The notes under the pieces: model-generated
The model's database searches: none
What the model was told of the DNA's origin: nothing
What the model saw: only the letters and a program-made list of their open reading frames with translations
Position numbers and translations under genes: made by a program
From: Lutraria lutraria
Lineage: Eukaryota; Mollusca; Bivalvia; Venerida; Mactridae
Direction of reading: 5' to 3'
DNA length: 64,000 bases
NCBI GenBank assembly: GCA_964023205.1
Contig: OZ026833.1
Coordinates: forward strand, 1,022,176-1,086,175
In this document: piece by piece, positions 1 through 11,923 of the stretch
Layout of the letters: every line of letters starts with the position of its first letter
Numbering within the stretch: position 1 is the first letter of the stretch

Positions 1-299
1 TTTCTACACAATGCAGCAAATGGAGACAGGATAGAAGTTTGCTCATTTACCTAGGGTCAGAAATTAATTGATAAGATGTAGTACAGTAATTTCTTTTCAG
101 GCTACTTATTTTCCAAAAATGTGTTATAAACAAACAACTATTTATATTCCTAAGTTTTGTTTTTAACATGATGTTATTTATCATTATTACTTGATACTAC
201 ATAACAGTATATTTATTTTTTAATATAATGATATTATTGATTATTATTACATTGATATTATATATATATATATGTCCATCTATGACTAATCAATTTTTT

Positions 300-592
300 A
301 AGCTTCTCTAACATTCAATTTCACAAACTTTCCTAGTACTGTTCTGTCCACAACTATCTTACAACTCTTACTTCTGACTTTCAACACTTACTCTAAATTT
401 TACTATCAACTCCTTACACCTAACTGAACACTGTTACACATTATACAGACTCACTCTCAAAATCATACCACAATCATTCAATCTCTCATCTTCCATTTCT
501 ACCACTCATTATTTCCATTCAAATATTATCTGTCCTTCTTAATTATTTTACTCATTTTGTCATTTATTACTTACACTATTTTCATTTAGGTA
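300..592. other. G-depleted, pyrimidine-rich tract
   Basis: About 290 bases of the plus strand contain very few G residues and are rich in C, T and A. The tract ends in a pyrimidine-rich run followed by TTTAG, which resembles a splice acceptor. No convincing coding sequence follows it. It may be a decayed simple repeat or a strand-asymmetric tract. The rest of 1-1,500 is AT-rich DNA in which I see no gene. Confidence 0.5.
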
Positions 593-863
593 AAGGATCA
601 AAGATAATTAGAATTACATATTATGTTGGTGAGACTGAACATTGTTAAATATAATATGTGTGAACTACTTATCAGTGAGTATCTTTATTAAAGATACTAC
701 ATGTAATTAACTAATCAGATCAAAACATAATATATTTAACATTTCTTATCTGACACGATTACTTGACATTATAATTGTATCTTACTCAAACGTTGTATTA
801 TACAATAAAGATACATTGTACTTATTTATAGAAATATTGTGTATTAAACAAATTTTTATCATT

Positions 864-901
864 CTGTCATATATATATATATATATATATATATATGACA
901 G
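864..901. repeat. (TA)n microsatellite forming a perfect palindrome
   Basis: A TA dinucleotide run is bounded by CTGTCA on the left and TGACAG on the right, so the whole 38 bases are self-complementary. It could extrude as a cruciform. TA-rich palindromes of this kind are unstable and length-variable. Confidence 0.8.
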
Positions 902-1662
902 GATATATTTTTCTTATATTTTAAGACATTATAATATACAATTATAAATTAACATCATTGATATTTATGTAACTAGACTTTGAAAGAGCAATTATGTAGT
1001 GTCCGCAACAAAGTCGTGTGCTGTGAATGAACGCATCTTACAAATAAACATCTTTAATCAGGCAACTAAGTGTTTTCTTACTTTCACCTACAGTCCTTAC
1101 AGTATGATGTTATTGGAGGCATTTCTAAATAGTTCTAGGTATAAAGTTGTAAAATCGATTTAAAGATGGTGACAATTATTTGGTACATTTTGGATAAAGT
1201 TTTGACTCATTAAAACTTGGTTAATAATTTCGTTGCAATAATATTTTTTTCTGAATTATGTATGCTTAGGATCACTCTTGCTCAAAATCATGCCAATTTG
1301 TAATATATTGATTCTGTTTTAAGCACTATCTGCATGTAACAATTGATATGTGTAGTGTCCGCAACGGGTGTACATGGTGTTATAAATCAGGTGATATTTT
1401 TCTTAAGACAGCTGGTACAGTAAAACCACTTTAGAGCAATGTGGACTGGACATGTACCTATCCAAGTAAAGTGTTAATTTCATTATACATAATACTTCAT
1501 TTTTGGTCAAAAGTGGAACACTTGGGGGACAAATATAGTGAAAATGGCGAAGATAATTATTGGTTAAATTATGGAGTTTAATAAAGAATTTATTACAATT
1601 TTACAGTCGCAGGTTCGTTACTATTGTCTGTGTTTAATATAAATTACCATAATTATGATTAC

Positions 1663-2023
1663 CTATGTTTTACGATAGCACATGTTCCACAACATATTTC
1701 ATCATGATCTTTGCAATAAGTATCAATCGGCATATCTTCATGAATAGTACATTTCATTATCTTTTTGGACTCTGGTCCACCTTCTTCTCTAGTTTCATCA
1801 TCAGTCGTCCAGCTAAAACATCAACATCGTTTAACTGATGAGATGTTAATGTAGGGATTAGCTTGTGACATTGAACACAATTACTGCAGAAATAAAGAGC
1901 ACAGTCCACACAATAATGTCTAGCTTTCGAATTATGTCCATTTTCCGAGCACAACGAACAGCAAGCACTTTTATTTTCGTTTAATTGATCCGAAGAAAAA
2001 TTAGAATTTCCTCCAGTCGCCAT
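1663..2023 (-). pseudogene. Orphan exon 1 of a TRIM-like gene (B-box exon), frameshifted
   Basis: This is a copy of the B-box exon found intact at 9,796-10,154, 32,441-32,802, 47,187-47,548 and 51,941-52,302. It starts with MATGGNSNFSSDQLN at 2,023 and keeps the first B-box cysteines and histidines. It keeps the donor site at 1,663/1,662. It is 361 bases long, where the intact copies at 32,441, 47,187 and 51,941 are 362. A single base is missing near 1,812-1,816 (CTAAAAC against CTAGAAAC elsewhere), which throws the second B-box out of frame. Intron-like homology continues to about 1,500, but no exon 2 appears in the remaining sequence down to position 1. The partner exon is therefore lost or lies beyond the window. 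A sequencing deletion is a possible alternative to a real lesion. Confidence 0.8.
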
Positions 2024-2068
2024 TTTGTGTAGATCTGTTCTCTTTGTAAGGCGGTAGCGAACTGATTA

Positions 2069-2093
2069 TATTTTCTGAAAATAGCCGACCTAC
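2069..2093 (-). promoter_or_regulatory. Conserved palindromic motif just upstream of TRIM exon 1 (copy A)
   Basis: TATTTTCTGAAAATA followed by GCCGACCTAC lies about 45-70 bases upstream of the start codon. The same motif sits at the same distance before the other exon-1 copies. Conservation across diverged paralogs suggests a core promoter or 5' UTR element. The binding factor is unknown to me. Confidence 0.35.
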
Positions 2094-3500
2094 TAAGATT
2101 TACTACATATAGCCGGGATCTAAAACGATTGCAATTTAGAAAAATCGCCGACCTGCATACACTGAATCTCTAAATATAGATTTAACAATGTCCCAGGTTA
2201 TTTCATACTATGTTTACGTATTAATTAGTGCAGTATTACTGTGATCATATTTATTGTCAGCATTTTGTAAGTTAAGATATGTGTATACATGTATTCTTAC
2301 ACGTCCTATAAGTCAGTATATTATGAATATCAATTATGTTTATGCCATTGAAGGTCATACAAATACGGTAAAACCACAAATAGCGACGATTTCAAATTAT
2401 AAAGAAAGCTAGTTATAGGAACCACATAAATTTCTCAATATTTCCTCACTTTGATATGTGTGTACTTTATATAAAATACGATTGCTGGTCTCAAATATCT
2501 TAATACTGAAGTGGTATGTACATACATTAAAGGGTTACTCATTTATAGATAGTCATGAATATGAACAGATACTGTATATTATTATATATTCATAATTGTT
2601 ATTTATCTCTTACTGGTCAGTTTTTAGCGCCACCCCGAGGCGGTGTCTCATGGTAGGAGCAGTTGTTTTGTTACCATTATCATTTTTTTTCGAGAAGATG
2701 ATTAGACAAATGCCGTATTTTTACTGTTAATTTCTCTTCAGCATATTATTAAACTGTTGTTGTGGTATTTTGCAAAATCCATGTTTGATGTTTATTTGCA
2801 AATTTGAAACAATTTTATCACTTATTGTTCAATTATTATTTTCACAGTACATTATTACTGTTACAATATTACACTCATCATTGTAGAGCTATATGTTGTT
2901 ATTATAAAAGTGTTGATTGAACAAGTTAGAAAACAGATGTTCTTTTTGTCTTTTAAACGGCACCCTTTGTTGTTTACATCAATGCCTTTCTTGTATGCTT
3001 ACTGTAATAAACAATTTGTAATAGCACAAACGTTTGAGTGCAGATTGCAGAGGCGGATCCAGTATTTAAGGCTACGGGCTGGGGGCGTAATACTTATTAA
3101 TTGAATGCTATTTCATTGAATGATATTTAATTTTTATCTATGGTCGGGGACTTCTAGGGGTCGCCGGGGCGCCCCCACTTCCCTAGTGGATTGCTAGTAA
3201 AATGTTACGTTTGAATTTACCACTAAATCGTTGACAAATGATCACTGATGAGCATTACTATATAACTAAGGAATAGTAGTTGTTGCTGTTTAAGTATAAT
3301 GAGCTGTATTCTGTATTAGGGTTATGTATTATGTAGGATTTGAACTATTAATGGTCTTGGCAAGTGCTAATTAAACCACCGCTCACAGTTAAATGAGTAG
3401 CCAGTGATCAGCACGACAACATGAACTAAAAACAGTAATATAATGTCAACATTGTCGTCAACAAAAGACTCACGGCATATTAAGAATCACGTGATACATT
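2094..3500. other. 5' flank of the TRIM unit, copy A; no gene seen
   Basis: This flank is homologous to sequence upstream of the other exon-1 copies (for example 19,044-20,020, 32,874-33,890 and 47,620-48,960). Shared blocks include the ATATCAATTATGTTTATG stretch, the GATCACTGATGAGCATTA stretch and the block before GTAGGATTT. Apart from a MITE insertion at 3,049-3,188, I see no coding sequence. Confidence 0.6.
3049..3188. mobile_element. 140-bp MITE-like insertion with 6-bp target duplication
   Basis: The insert begins AGAGGCGGATCCAG and is GC-rich compared with its surroundings. It is flanked by GATTGC on both sides (3,043-3,048 and 3,189-3,194). The paralogous flank near 48,188 has a single GGTTGCTAGTAA at this point and no insert, so the empty site is visible. 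The ends suggest a hAT-like MITE, but the inverted repeats are poor and the class is uncertain. Confidence 0.6.
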
Positions 3501-3536
3501 GTTTTGATAATGATTGATTACACAGGGTCTAGAAAA

Positions 3537-3560
3537 ATGGCGGCGCGCACAAGTTCGAAG
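3537..3560 (+). CDS. Candidate first coding exon of an unidentified plus-strand gene
   Basis: ATGGCGGCGCGC starts an eight-codon open stretch (MAARTSSK) that runs straight into a strong donor, AAG|GTAAGT. A CACGTG E-box lies about 45 bases upstream and the local sequence is CpG-rich for this AT-rich region. The start context is YY1-like (AAAATGGCGGC). This is the usual look of a housekeeping-type first exon. The phase-0 donor would fit the phase-0 acceptor of the helicase fragment at 11,780, but that pairing is speculation. Chance occurrence cannot be excluded. Confidence 0.3.
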
Positions 3561-3704
3561 GTAAGTCGTATTTTCTCGACAGTTTAAATGTTTCGAGTTT
3601 TTCATGTAGCCCATGTTCCAGTCAACAAGTTTCTGAATCCATCGGTACCAAAATTAGCATTGTTACTGTTTTAGTTTTTCATAAACCTTGCAGAGAAATT
3701 TGAA

Positions 3705-4875
3705 AACAGGAGGGCCAAGATGGCCCTATATCGCTCACATGACAATCACTGTTCACTCATTAAAACATTGTTTTGAACCGGTGACCTAGTTTTTGACCCC
3801 AGACGACCTATGTTCGAATTTGTCTTACATATCATTAAGACAAACAGTCTGACTAGGTTTGGTGAAGATACGATCAAAATTTGACATCTACAGTGTTAAT
3901 AAGGTTTTCCTAAGATTTGACCTTGTGACCTGGTTTTTGATCCTAGGTGACCCATATTTGAACTTGTCCTTAATATTATTAAGACAAACAATCTGACAAG
4001 GTTTGGCCAAGATCCAAAACCATGACATTTAGAGCTTTTACAAGATTTTTACCTAAGATTTGACCTTGTGACCCAGTTTTTGAACCTGGCTGACACATGT
4101 TCATCCTTCACCCACATATCATTGAGGCAAACATTTTGACAAGGTTTGGTGAAGATCCAATTAAAACTGTGACATCTACAGTGTTAACAAAGTTTTTCTA
4201 AGATTTGGCCTGGTGACCTAGTTATTGACCCCAGATGACCCATATTTATACTTGACCGTTATATCATTAAAACAAACGATTTGACTAAGTTTGGTGAAGA
4301 TCCAATAATAACTTTGAAATCTACAGTGTTAACATTGTTTTTCATAAGATTTGACCTAGCGACCTAGTTTTTGACCCAAGATGACCCATGTTCGAACTCG
4401 TCCAAGATATTATGAAGACAAACATTCTGACAATGTTTCATGATCATCCAATCAAAACAGTGACTTCTAGAGTGTTCACAAGGTTTTCCAGCAATTTGCC
4501 CTAGTGACCTAATTTTGCTACAGAAATTACCCATTATCAAACTTGACCTACATATTATTAAAATAAACATTCTGACAAAGTTTCATGAAGATGCAGTCAA
4601 AGCAGTGATTTCTAAAGTGTTAACAAGGTTTTCCCTTATTTGGCCCTGGTGACCTAGTTTTTGACCCCAAATGGCCCAATATCGAACTCGTCCGAGATTT
4701 TGTTGATATTATCGTTCCGACCCAGTTTTGCTAAAATTGGGCTAAAAATGTGGCCCCTAGTGTGGTCACAACATAAAGTTTGACGACGCACGACGCACAC
4801 CGCACGACGCACGACGCCGGACGGAGAGTGATCCTAATAGCTCACTTTGTCACTTTGTGACATGTGAGCTAAAAA
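3705..4875. repeat. Tandem ~145-bp repeat, about seven units, of a bivalve-type interspersed family
   Basis: The phrase GTGACCTAGTTTTTGACCC recurs with variation near 3,781, 3,926, 4,068, 4,212, 4,357, 4,504 and 4,648, a spacing of about 145 bases. The block opens with GGGCCAAGATGGCCCTATAT and closes with a GACGCACGACGC-rich segment and CTCACTTTGTCACTTTGTGA. I recall this class as dispersed in bivalve genomes. No protein is encoded. Confidence 0.7.
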
Positions 4876-4889
4876 TGAAAGAGTGCCCA

Positions 4890-6011
4890 CTTCAATACAA
4901 GACTATAATTATAAACATCAGCTGATAGAAACACTATTCAGGACATAGATAAGTAAATAAAAGTCAATACAAGACAACTCATTCAATATTGACTCTGACA
5001 TCAAATATAGTAAATGGTGACCTGAAAACCTATTTTATGTTTCACCCATTGATAAGTATATTTTGAGGAAAATCGGATGTTTTGTGTGTGTGCGGGGGTG
5101 CGTGCGTGTGTGCAAATATGGATTGGAAAAGGCGTCTTTCTGTTTATATATATACGAAGGGTTATCCAAAATTATGTGGACTTTCTTTACTGTGTAAGAT
5201 CTGTTCAAGATATTTAGACGAAATTCGTACATGTACAGAACTGGGGACTAAGAAAACGGATTAGATTGAGATTAGAAAATAATATAATCATCAGTAATAA
5301 TGGAATACACATTTCGAGCAATAACACTACCAGTTCTACGATTTGTTCATGTAATATTCACTACATAGAATCTGTAAGACAATAAGCCAGAGTAATGTGT
5401 TAATAAGATAATTTATTTAATTCAATGTTTAAACACTATGTACAGAAAAACACAGTAAAAGCATACTCTCATATGCGTGAATGATTATTTCTTAATAGTC
5501 TCATTTCATTCTATCCATTGCGTTGGATTAAAGAATGGCATAGTCGAAAAAAATTACCTCTATGTATCCGATTCTTCATTATATCAGAATTTTCCATAAC
5601 TGTGTTTCATTTTACATAATTTGATATATGCTGGACAACTCCATGTATATCACCAACAATCAAATGAATGTCATTGTCTTTAAATGTTTTTACAACAAAT
5701 GATTTGTTAGACACTCGCAAATCATGTCGAAGAAAGAATATTTATGGTGAGCACGTAAAATCTTTCTATGGAAGTCTAAATCTATCCATTTTTTATTCAT
5801 TGATTCAAACTTCGATCTGTACGTCAACAGTAACATACCATATGAGACAATGGTAAACTTAAATCATGCCATTTTATATTTACAAACACGACAATCTATC
5901 ATAATTTCAGTCAATCATACACACAAACATATTACAGTATTTCATTTTTTGAGCATAAATACACTCAAACAGACACTGTCATCTGACCATGCGATCATAT
6001 GCCTGAATGAG
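4890..6011. other. 3' flank of TRIM gene copy B; no gene seen
   Basis: This is homologous to the segments downstream of the other full-length copies (about 29,160-30,240 and 43,980-45,095). An example is the AACATCAGCTGATAGAAACACT motif region near 4,914 and 29,186. It should include the 3' UTR of the gene ending at 6,012. I see no independent coding sequence. Confidence 0.55.
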
Positions 6012-9000
6012 CTACACGTTATAAGGCTGCAATGTATATATTGATATAACATGTGATTTGCCCGCAACAATCAGCCTGGAGTTTTCATGGTCAAAAGCAA
6101 CACAATGTGTAGATGTTCGTCCATCATTTGTGACAATTTGCTTTTCTACCTGTCTTCCATTTTTATCTATCTGACAAATTGCGCCAGTTGAGCTTCCAAC
6201 AAGACATACATGACCCGGTAATAGACATAAAGCCCATACATTTTTGAAATCAAAAGTAATATTCATTTTTAAATTTCCGGTTTTATTTAAAATGAACAAA
6301 CCACTGTCCCTATCGGTCACGTATATGTCTTTGTTCACACTGACTTCAATTTGCCTGCATGCTGAGAACATCTGTTTACCATTAGCATCTCTGTTATACG
6401 TTCTTAAATGCTTCCCAGTTGTACTGTAGACATTTACTTTATCTACTTCACATGCAAATATCTCTCCAGCATCATATGTTATCCCACATCCATTGCCACA
6501 AAGATATAATTTTGATTTTAATTGCATCGTTTGACCAAGTGATACAATATGTACTTCTCTTGATCTCCAGATTCTTACTGCCACATGTTTTTCTACTGTA
6601 CAAAGGGCTATTGGTTCACCTGGTAACTTTATCTCATCTTTATATTCCAACTCTGAATTAAATCGTTTCAGTGATTGACCGTCAAAGTCTGCCAAAAGCA
6701 GATAATCAGTGCCTATAAAACACATATCATATACAGTCGTCGGATGATTGCAAAGTAAATTTGTATTTTTCTGAAATGTCGACTTGTACCCGTGGATAAC
6801 CAAATCGTCTTTAAAATTGCCCAATGATTCCATCCCGTCTACAGTTGTCTCTAACGTCTTGTTTAAAAACAGCTTGAGTTCTCTCTCACAAAAATCCTTC
6901 CCAACAGTTTCTATCAGTATTTCGCCGTCTTTCATTACTACCTTACTTGTTTTCACATTAACAAACAGCTCATATTCACCAGTTTGTTCAAGTTTGCCGA
7001 TATACGCAGCCATTGTTGTTATCGCAGCATCCAAAGCTTTAATATCTTTTTCCAAAGCTTCCTTGTGTTTCTCATATTTTGAACTTACTTCATTTCTTGA
7101 GTTATTTGCCAACTTCTGTATCTTTGCAATAATCATCTCCTCATATTTATCAATGGTGTCAATCAGTTCAATTTTCTGTTTATCAATACTTTCAATATTT
7201 TTAGTACGTTTCTCTTTCTCTTGATTGAATTGGATAAGATAATTGGTCAACTTCCCTCTGCATTCTTTTACCTCAAGATTTGGATTAAAATCGTTGGCTG
7301 CAACGGAGATTGGTGATGTCTGACATGATCTGAATAAAAAGCAGAAATATTGGCTTACAAGAATATACTGCATTTGTGTATTTTCATAACATATTAGAGT
7401 AGTATACTAACAGGTCATACTCATTTTGAGTTAACTTGTACTAGATTACATAAAGCGGTTTGTAGTATATTTTGGTTAAAAAGTTCCTAAAACAATTATA
7501 TCTGTTTTACACACTAAAATTAAAGTACAATCTTCCAATCTATTGTCTTTAAATTACTAGCATGTTAACACGAACTTAATACTCGAAATGTCCGGTGATT
7601 TGTGTTGCGAAATAAAAGGTAAACATGATTGTGTGAGTTATAGTAAGTGCATATACATGTTCAAACATTACAACTAAGAATAAGTTGGTATTTCTCAGTT
7701 GAAGAGGTCATTTGGTTTTTTCAATAACAATGAACAGAATTCTGATATATCCATGAATCTATAAATTGATATGAATTTATGTATCATTTAGCAAATGATG
7801 AAACGATTAATTAAGAATTTCAATTGCAACCAATTTGTATCCGTATTCGTAATTTCCTTTCTTTTCGGACAATTCATTGAATGATAGAAGATTGTATATT
7901 AACCGCTAGAATCACAATAGATCAGAAACCATATGTTTTGCTGTCGTATAGTTCAATTTTTCGGTCAGCAATGTTATTGTATACATGGAAGATCACATTG
8001 GTGAATGTTTAGGTAACACGAATACTATAATTATGTAATATACGTATGGAGCAGTTTATAAAGCATTATATCACTGTCCTCTGTGGCACAGTTGGTAAAG
8101 TATAAGGTTAGTGAATCTTGAGGGCTGCGTCTGATGTTGAATTTCATTTTTTTAACTTCTTTTCATTTTAATGAATGTTAACTTTATATATCGATAAGAA
8201 AATAATGTTTAAAAGGTTTTCTTATTGAAATTGTTCCGTGATATTAACTAAACATATAATATCCTCACATCGGTTATTAGCATTCATATATTATTTAAAT
8301 TGTATTTATACAATTAGTACAAACCGGTTTAGGTTAATATACTGGTATAGTATTTGAAATCACATTTGTATTCGCGATTTCGTGCAATGTAATGCATTGA
8401 AGAAAAAAAGAGAAATACACCAGAGAACAAATGCATTTCTCCTTTCCTTTTTCTTCTTTGAAAAACAAAAAAGGTTCTATTCAGCGTGTATACATACATG
8501 TAATAAGATCGAACATACTTCTATCAATAAATTATAAAAAATAAATGTAAGCAATAACTTATTATTATTATGATTAAAGGAAGGGCCACTGACTCAGTTC
8601 GAACCACTCGTATTTGCTTCAGTTCCTAAAAAACGACATGTATATACATGCCACCTAATCCAATACACCATGACTCTGGTTCACGTGACTATGATGACCG
8701 TTACTACGGATTTAAACTTATTGTGTCAATCAATTTACAGCGATTATCTTAACAATGATATCGCCCAATATTCGACCTTGACTAGAAGAAAATTGAACTA
8801 TAACGGCAATTTTGTTTATTCATTTATTCAAGTCAATAAAATATACATTTACCTAATTCGATAAGGAAATCATCTAAACACTTCAAATGGATAATTATGA
8901 ATGGATTTAGAACATAATTATTTTCATAACCGTGATCTTAAATATGAACGCTCCGTGATTGTGAAATTGTTGGTAATAGTCCACTAAGCCATTTCATTAT

Positions 9001-10154
9001 GTAGCATAATTATGTTCGATAATTTTTTGTCATATATATAAAGCGACTTATATAAAATGCGGTGTGGTAAGTTGACAGTTTCTGTATTCATCGACATTGC
9101 TGGATATTTCTCTCGATTTCTCTTCATATATCAAGTTTTTTTCAAGTGTGGAACAAAATGTTTAATAATTATCCCTGCTTAATGTCCTCATGGACGTTCG
9201 GGGGCGTACCTACCTATGCACACGTACGCATGTGCGTGCACTAGCTCTCAGAAATGAAAAGAAAATACTTATGGAGACAGCTGTTCATACCTAACGACGA
9301 GGTGGTTGTTATGAATAGTGTAGAAACAAAACATAGCATATTCTTGTAATGGCACAATATACAAAAATTCAAATGGATGAAGATTTGGATCTATCAATAT
9401 CAAAATCTAGACCCGTGGAAGCGAGATAACTCCAGTATCTTCCCAAAAAATAAACACCGCTTCTGTCCCTTACAATGCATTGCATATCAGTACACTCAAT
9501 TTGATCCAATGAACGTGCCCCTTTATAATCACCAATTACTATGTGATGTTTAGTGTCTAAAATAACTGTTCTACGTGGAATTATAAAACGCTAAGGGAGC
9601 AAGCGTTAGCGACCAACTTAGTGTTTGCCCTATTATGTTCCAGCCATTTAATTCTTGATAAAAGTAGGTCAGACTCTATCAGCTGAAGAGCCCAGAAAGT
9701 CGTCTTCATGAAATTAATCAGAACAAAATTCAAATAATCTCGGCAGTTGATTGACTGGAAAAAATAGGGTAAACACTAATGATGAATATGATTACCTATG
9801 TTTTACGATAGCACATGTTCCACAACATATCTCATCATGATCCTTGCAATAAGTATCAATCGGCATGTCTTCATGAACAATACATTTCATAATCTTTTTA
9901 GACACTGGTCCACCATCTTCATCTTCATCAACAGTCGTCCAGTTAGAAACACTAACATCGTTTAACTGATGAGATTTTAATGTCGGGATTGAGTTGTGAC
10001 ATTGAAAACATTTACTGCAGAAATAAAGTGCACAGTCCACACAATAATGTCTAGCTTTCGAATTAATTCCATTCTCTGAGCACGGCATGCAGCAAGCACT
10101 TTTACTTTTGTTTAACTGATCCGAAGAAAAATTAGAATTTCCTCCAGTCGCCAT
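6012..10154 (-). CDS. RING-less TRIM-like protein: two B-boxes, coiled coil, NHL-like beta-propeller (copy B, intact)
   Basis: Two exons, 10,154-9,796 and 7,329-6,012, encode 558 residues. The intron has a CATAG|GTAAT donor and a TTCAG|ATCATG acceptor and is phase 2. The start is the ATG at 10,154, matching the MATGGNS start of the paralogs. Residues ~22-62 form a B-box (Cys pairs, then C-x2-C-x3-H and a distal His). A second B-box (C-x2-H ... C-x2-D/H ... C-x2-C ... H) spans the splice junction near residue 120. A charged coiled coil follows (~145-245). The last ~240 residues have repeated LLLADFDGQSLKRF- and NKDIYVTDRDSG-type strands, as in an NHL or six-bladed propeller. No RING is present, so direct E3 ligase activity is not expected. 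Family knowledge suggests an oligomeric adaptor, possibly in innate immunity. The intron is 2.47 kb, about three times longer than in paralogs, because of an insertion at roughly 7,870-9,780. Confidence 0.85.
7870..9780. other. Extra intron sequence in TRIM copy B, no gene seen
   Basis: Homology to the 0.7-0.9 kb introns of the paralogs is lost between these points, so about 1.9 kb was inserted or the others lost it. Near 8,085 a stretch, GTGGCACAGTTGGTAAAGTA, resembles a tRNA A-box and may be a decayed SINE head. I see no open coding region of note. Confidence 0.45.
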
Positions 10155-10187
10155 TTTGTGCAAATCTGTTTTCTTGCAAACTGATGA

Positions 10188-10214
10188 TATTTTCTGAAAA
10201 TAGCCGACCTACTA
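10188..10214 (-). promoter_or_regulatory. Conserved palindromic motif upstream of TRIM exon 1 (copy B)
   Basis: ATTTTCTGAAAAT followed by AGCCGACCTACTA lies about 35-60 bases upstream of the start at 10,154, as in the other exon-1 copies. It is a candidate core promoter or 5' UTR element. Confidence 0.35.
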
Positions 10215-11280
10215 ACATTGATAGTTTCAAGGAATTTCTAAATATAGCCGGGATCTAAAATATGATTGCATGGCTAATCGCTAATGTACCAAGGTTTGTA
10301 ATTTTAGGTTTAAGCGCAGTAAATTTTACATTAAACATATCTAGTATCATCATTTGTTTAGTTTAAGCATATTGTGAATATCAATTATGTTTATGTCATT
10401 GAATGTTATACAAATACGGAAAATCCGCTGATAGCGACCACTTCGAATTATATAGAAACCTAATTATAAGAACCACATAATTTTCTTACTGTGATATTAA
10501 CGCTTGTACTTTAATATAAAAACGGATTGTTTGTCCCAAATATCTTAATACTGAAGTGTTACCACACGGTACATAGTTACAAGTACTCACGATATTAGTC
10601 TGGTTCCCTGCCCACTATTCCTTCGACTATTAGGTCAGGCACACACCAATAATGGTGCCGTCCTATGAGTTGGACAAGGTAAATAAAATCTGAGCGTGTA
10701 ACTTGAATATAAAAATGACACGGAATTATGATTCGTATCAATCGTTTAAGATTAAATCTGACCACGATTAAAAATGTCATAGTGTATTTTGTTTTTAATA
10801 GCTTTAAGTCACGTATTTTCGCGACCACTTTAATATGTGCAAAAGTTACACTCAAGATTATGAAAGTAATGGTCAATGGGATCTGACACAAATATACAAG
10901 CATTTCGATACTCTCTCTATATATTTTTGTCCCATTTAATTGGATTCAGAATGGTTGTACATATGTGTCGGACCCCTTTAGCTGACCCAGTGGTAATTAA
11001 CCAGTTAACTGTATGTCAAACTCATCAAGAATTTTGTATACATTTGAAAGTGTGCAACTTATATCATTCACACTATCACCATTTACAGTGAGGTTATGAC
11101 AACATATTTTGTAAGCTGTTGACTGCGACTAAGATGAGATTCGAATGCGGGTCACAATGTTGAGAAACTGGTGTGCAGGATGTGTTTACCTAACAACCAT
11201 TAGAGTTTAAATATGTTGAAAATATTCTGTAGCAGTGTGTTATATAGTATTTGTATTTATCAATCGGCTTGAATATTCAC
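10215..11280. other. 5' flank of TRIM copy B and adjoining unique sequence; no gene seen
   Basis: Up to about 10,560 the sequence matches other TRIM upstream flanks (the ATCAATTATGTTTATG block near 10,380 and the AGCGACCACTTC block). Beyond that I recognise nothing. Short open stretches on both strands have no family features. Confidence 0.5.
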
Positions 11281-11282
11281 CA

Positions 11283-11353
11283 GCCAAATTAACTCAGTTA
11301 GTAGAGCATCTGAGTGGCAAACAGGTCGCGGGTTCGAGCCCCACATCGGGTAC
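11283..11353 (+). repeat. tRNA-like sequence, probably a SINE head or tRNA pseudogene
   Basis: An A-box-like AACTCAGTTAGTAGAGCA and a good B-box, GGTTCGAGCCC, are correctly spaced. The anticodon loop would read GTGGCAA (GGC, alanine). The acceptor stem has at least two mismatches and the anticodon stem one, so a functional tRNA is unlikely. A tRNA-derived SINE relic is the better reading. Confidence 0.55.
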
Positions 11354-11779
11354 ATTATATTCCTCCTCCCTTTACATTTTCAGGTTTTAGTAATAAATAT
11401 ATTTTAGTCCTGAAACTTGATCAGTGTATCACAGTACACAGATTTCAATTGATGCCAATAATATGTTATAGTACTTTATACTAATAACTGTATACTATTT
11501 TGATGGGAATACTGAACAGACTTCTGTATCAATAAATGACACACATTTGGAGGATTTGAAATGCCTTGTCAAGTGTATACATTCAAAATCTGGCTACAAT
11601 GAGTTGGGTGGTATCTAATGACATCCCTGCCATGAGCAAATAATACTTAATTCTTTGTGTGCATTGTTTAAATAGTATATTTTATGCACAGAATTAAGGG
11701 GGACCAGAAATCATGAATAGATGCACAAGTCAATTATATTTTATCTTATAATTTTTTTATTTATTGCATCATTCAACAG

Positions 11780-11923
11780 GCTTTAAAGCAATACAATATT
11801 ACATATTATCAACAAATTGAAAAATTAAAGCCCCTCCAGAACCAGGCTGTTCAGTCCATCCTAGCTGGAAGAGATGTTCTGTGTTGCCTGCCAAGAGGCT
11901 ATGGTAAATCACTATTTTTTTAG
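11780..11923 (+). pseudogene. RecQ-type helicase exon fragment with Walker A motif
   Basis: After a CAACAG acceptor the plus strand reads 47 open codons before a TAG. They include LKPLQNQAVQSILAGRDVL and CLPRGYGKSLFF. This matches the N-terminal part of RecQ-like DNA helicases: the Q-motif region, then motif I, usually LPTGYGKS followed by LIFQ. Here the T of motif I is R, and the frame stops right after GKSLFF, apparently through an extra T in a homopolymer. No further helicase exons are visible downstream before the Harbinger element at 12,716. It is most likely a dead fragment. It could also be one exon of a larger gene whose other parts are missing. Confidence 0.55.

Noticed and set aside
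6784..7224. Plus-strand Ser-rich ORFs opposite TRIM exon 2 (also 45,877-46,416 and 50,518-50,970)
   Set aside because: These are antisense shadows of the coiled-coil coding strand and recur in each paralog only because the minus-strand protein is conserved.
8670..8864. 64-codon plus-strand ORF in the intron of copy B
   Set aside because: Short, AT-biased, with no motif, conserved paralog or signals.
11283..11353. Functional tRNA-Ala gene
   Set aside because: A- and B-boxes are good but the acceptor and anticodon stems have mismatches. A SINE or pseudogene is more likely.
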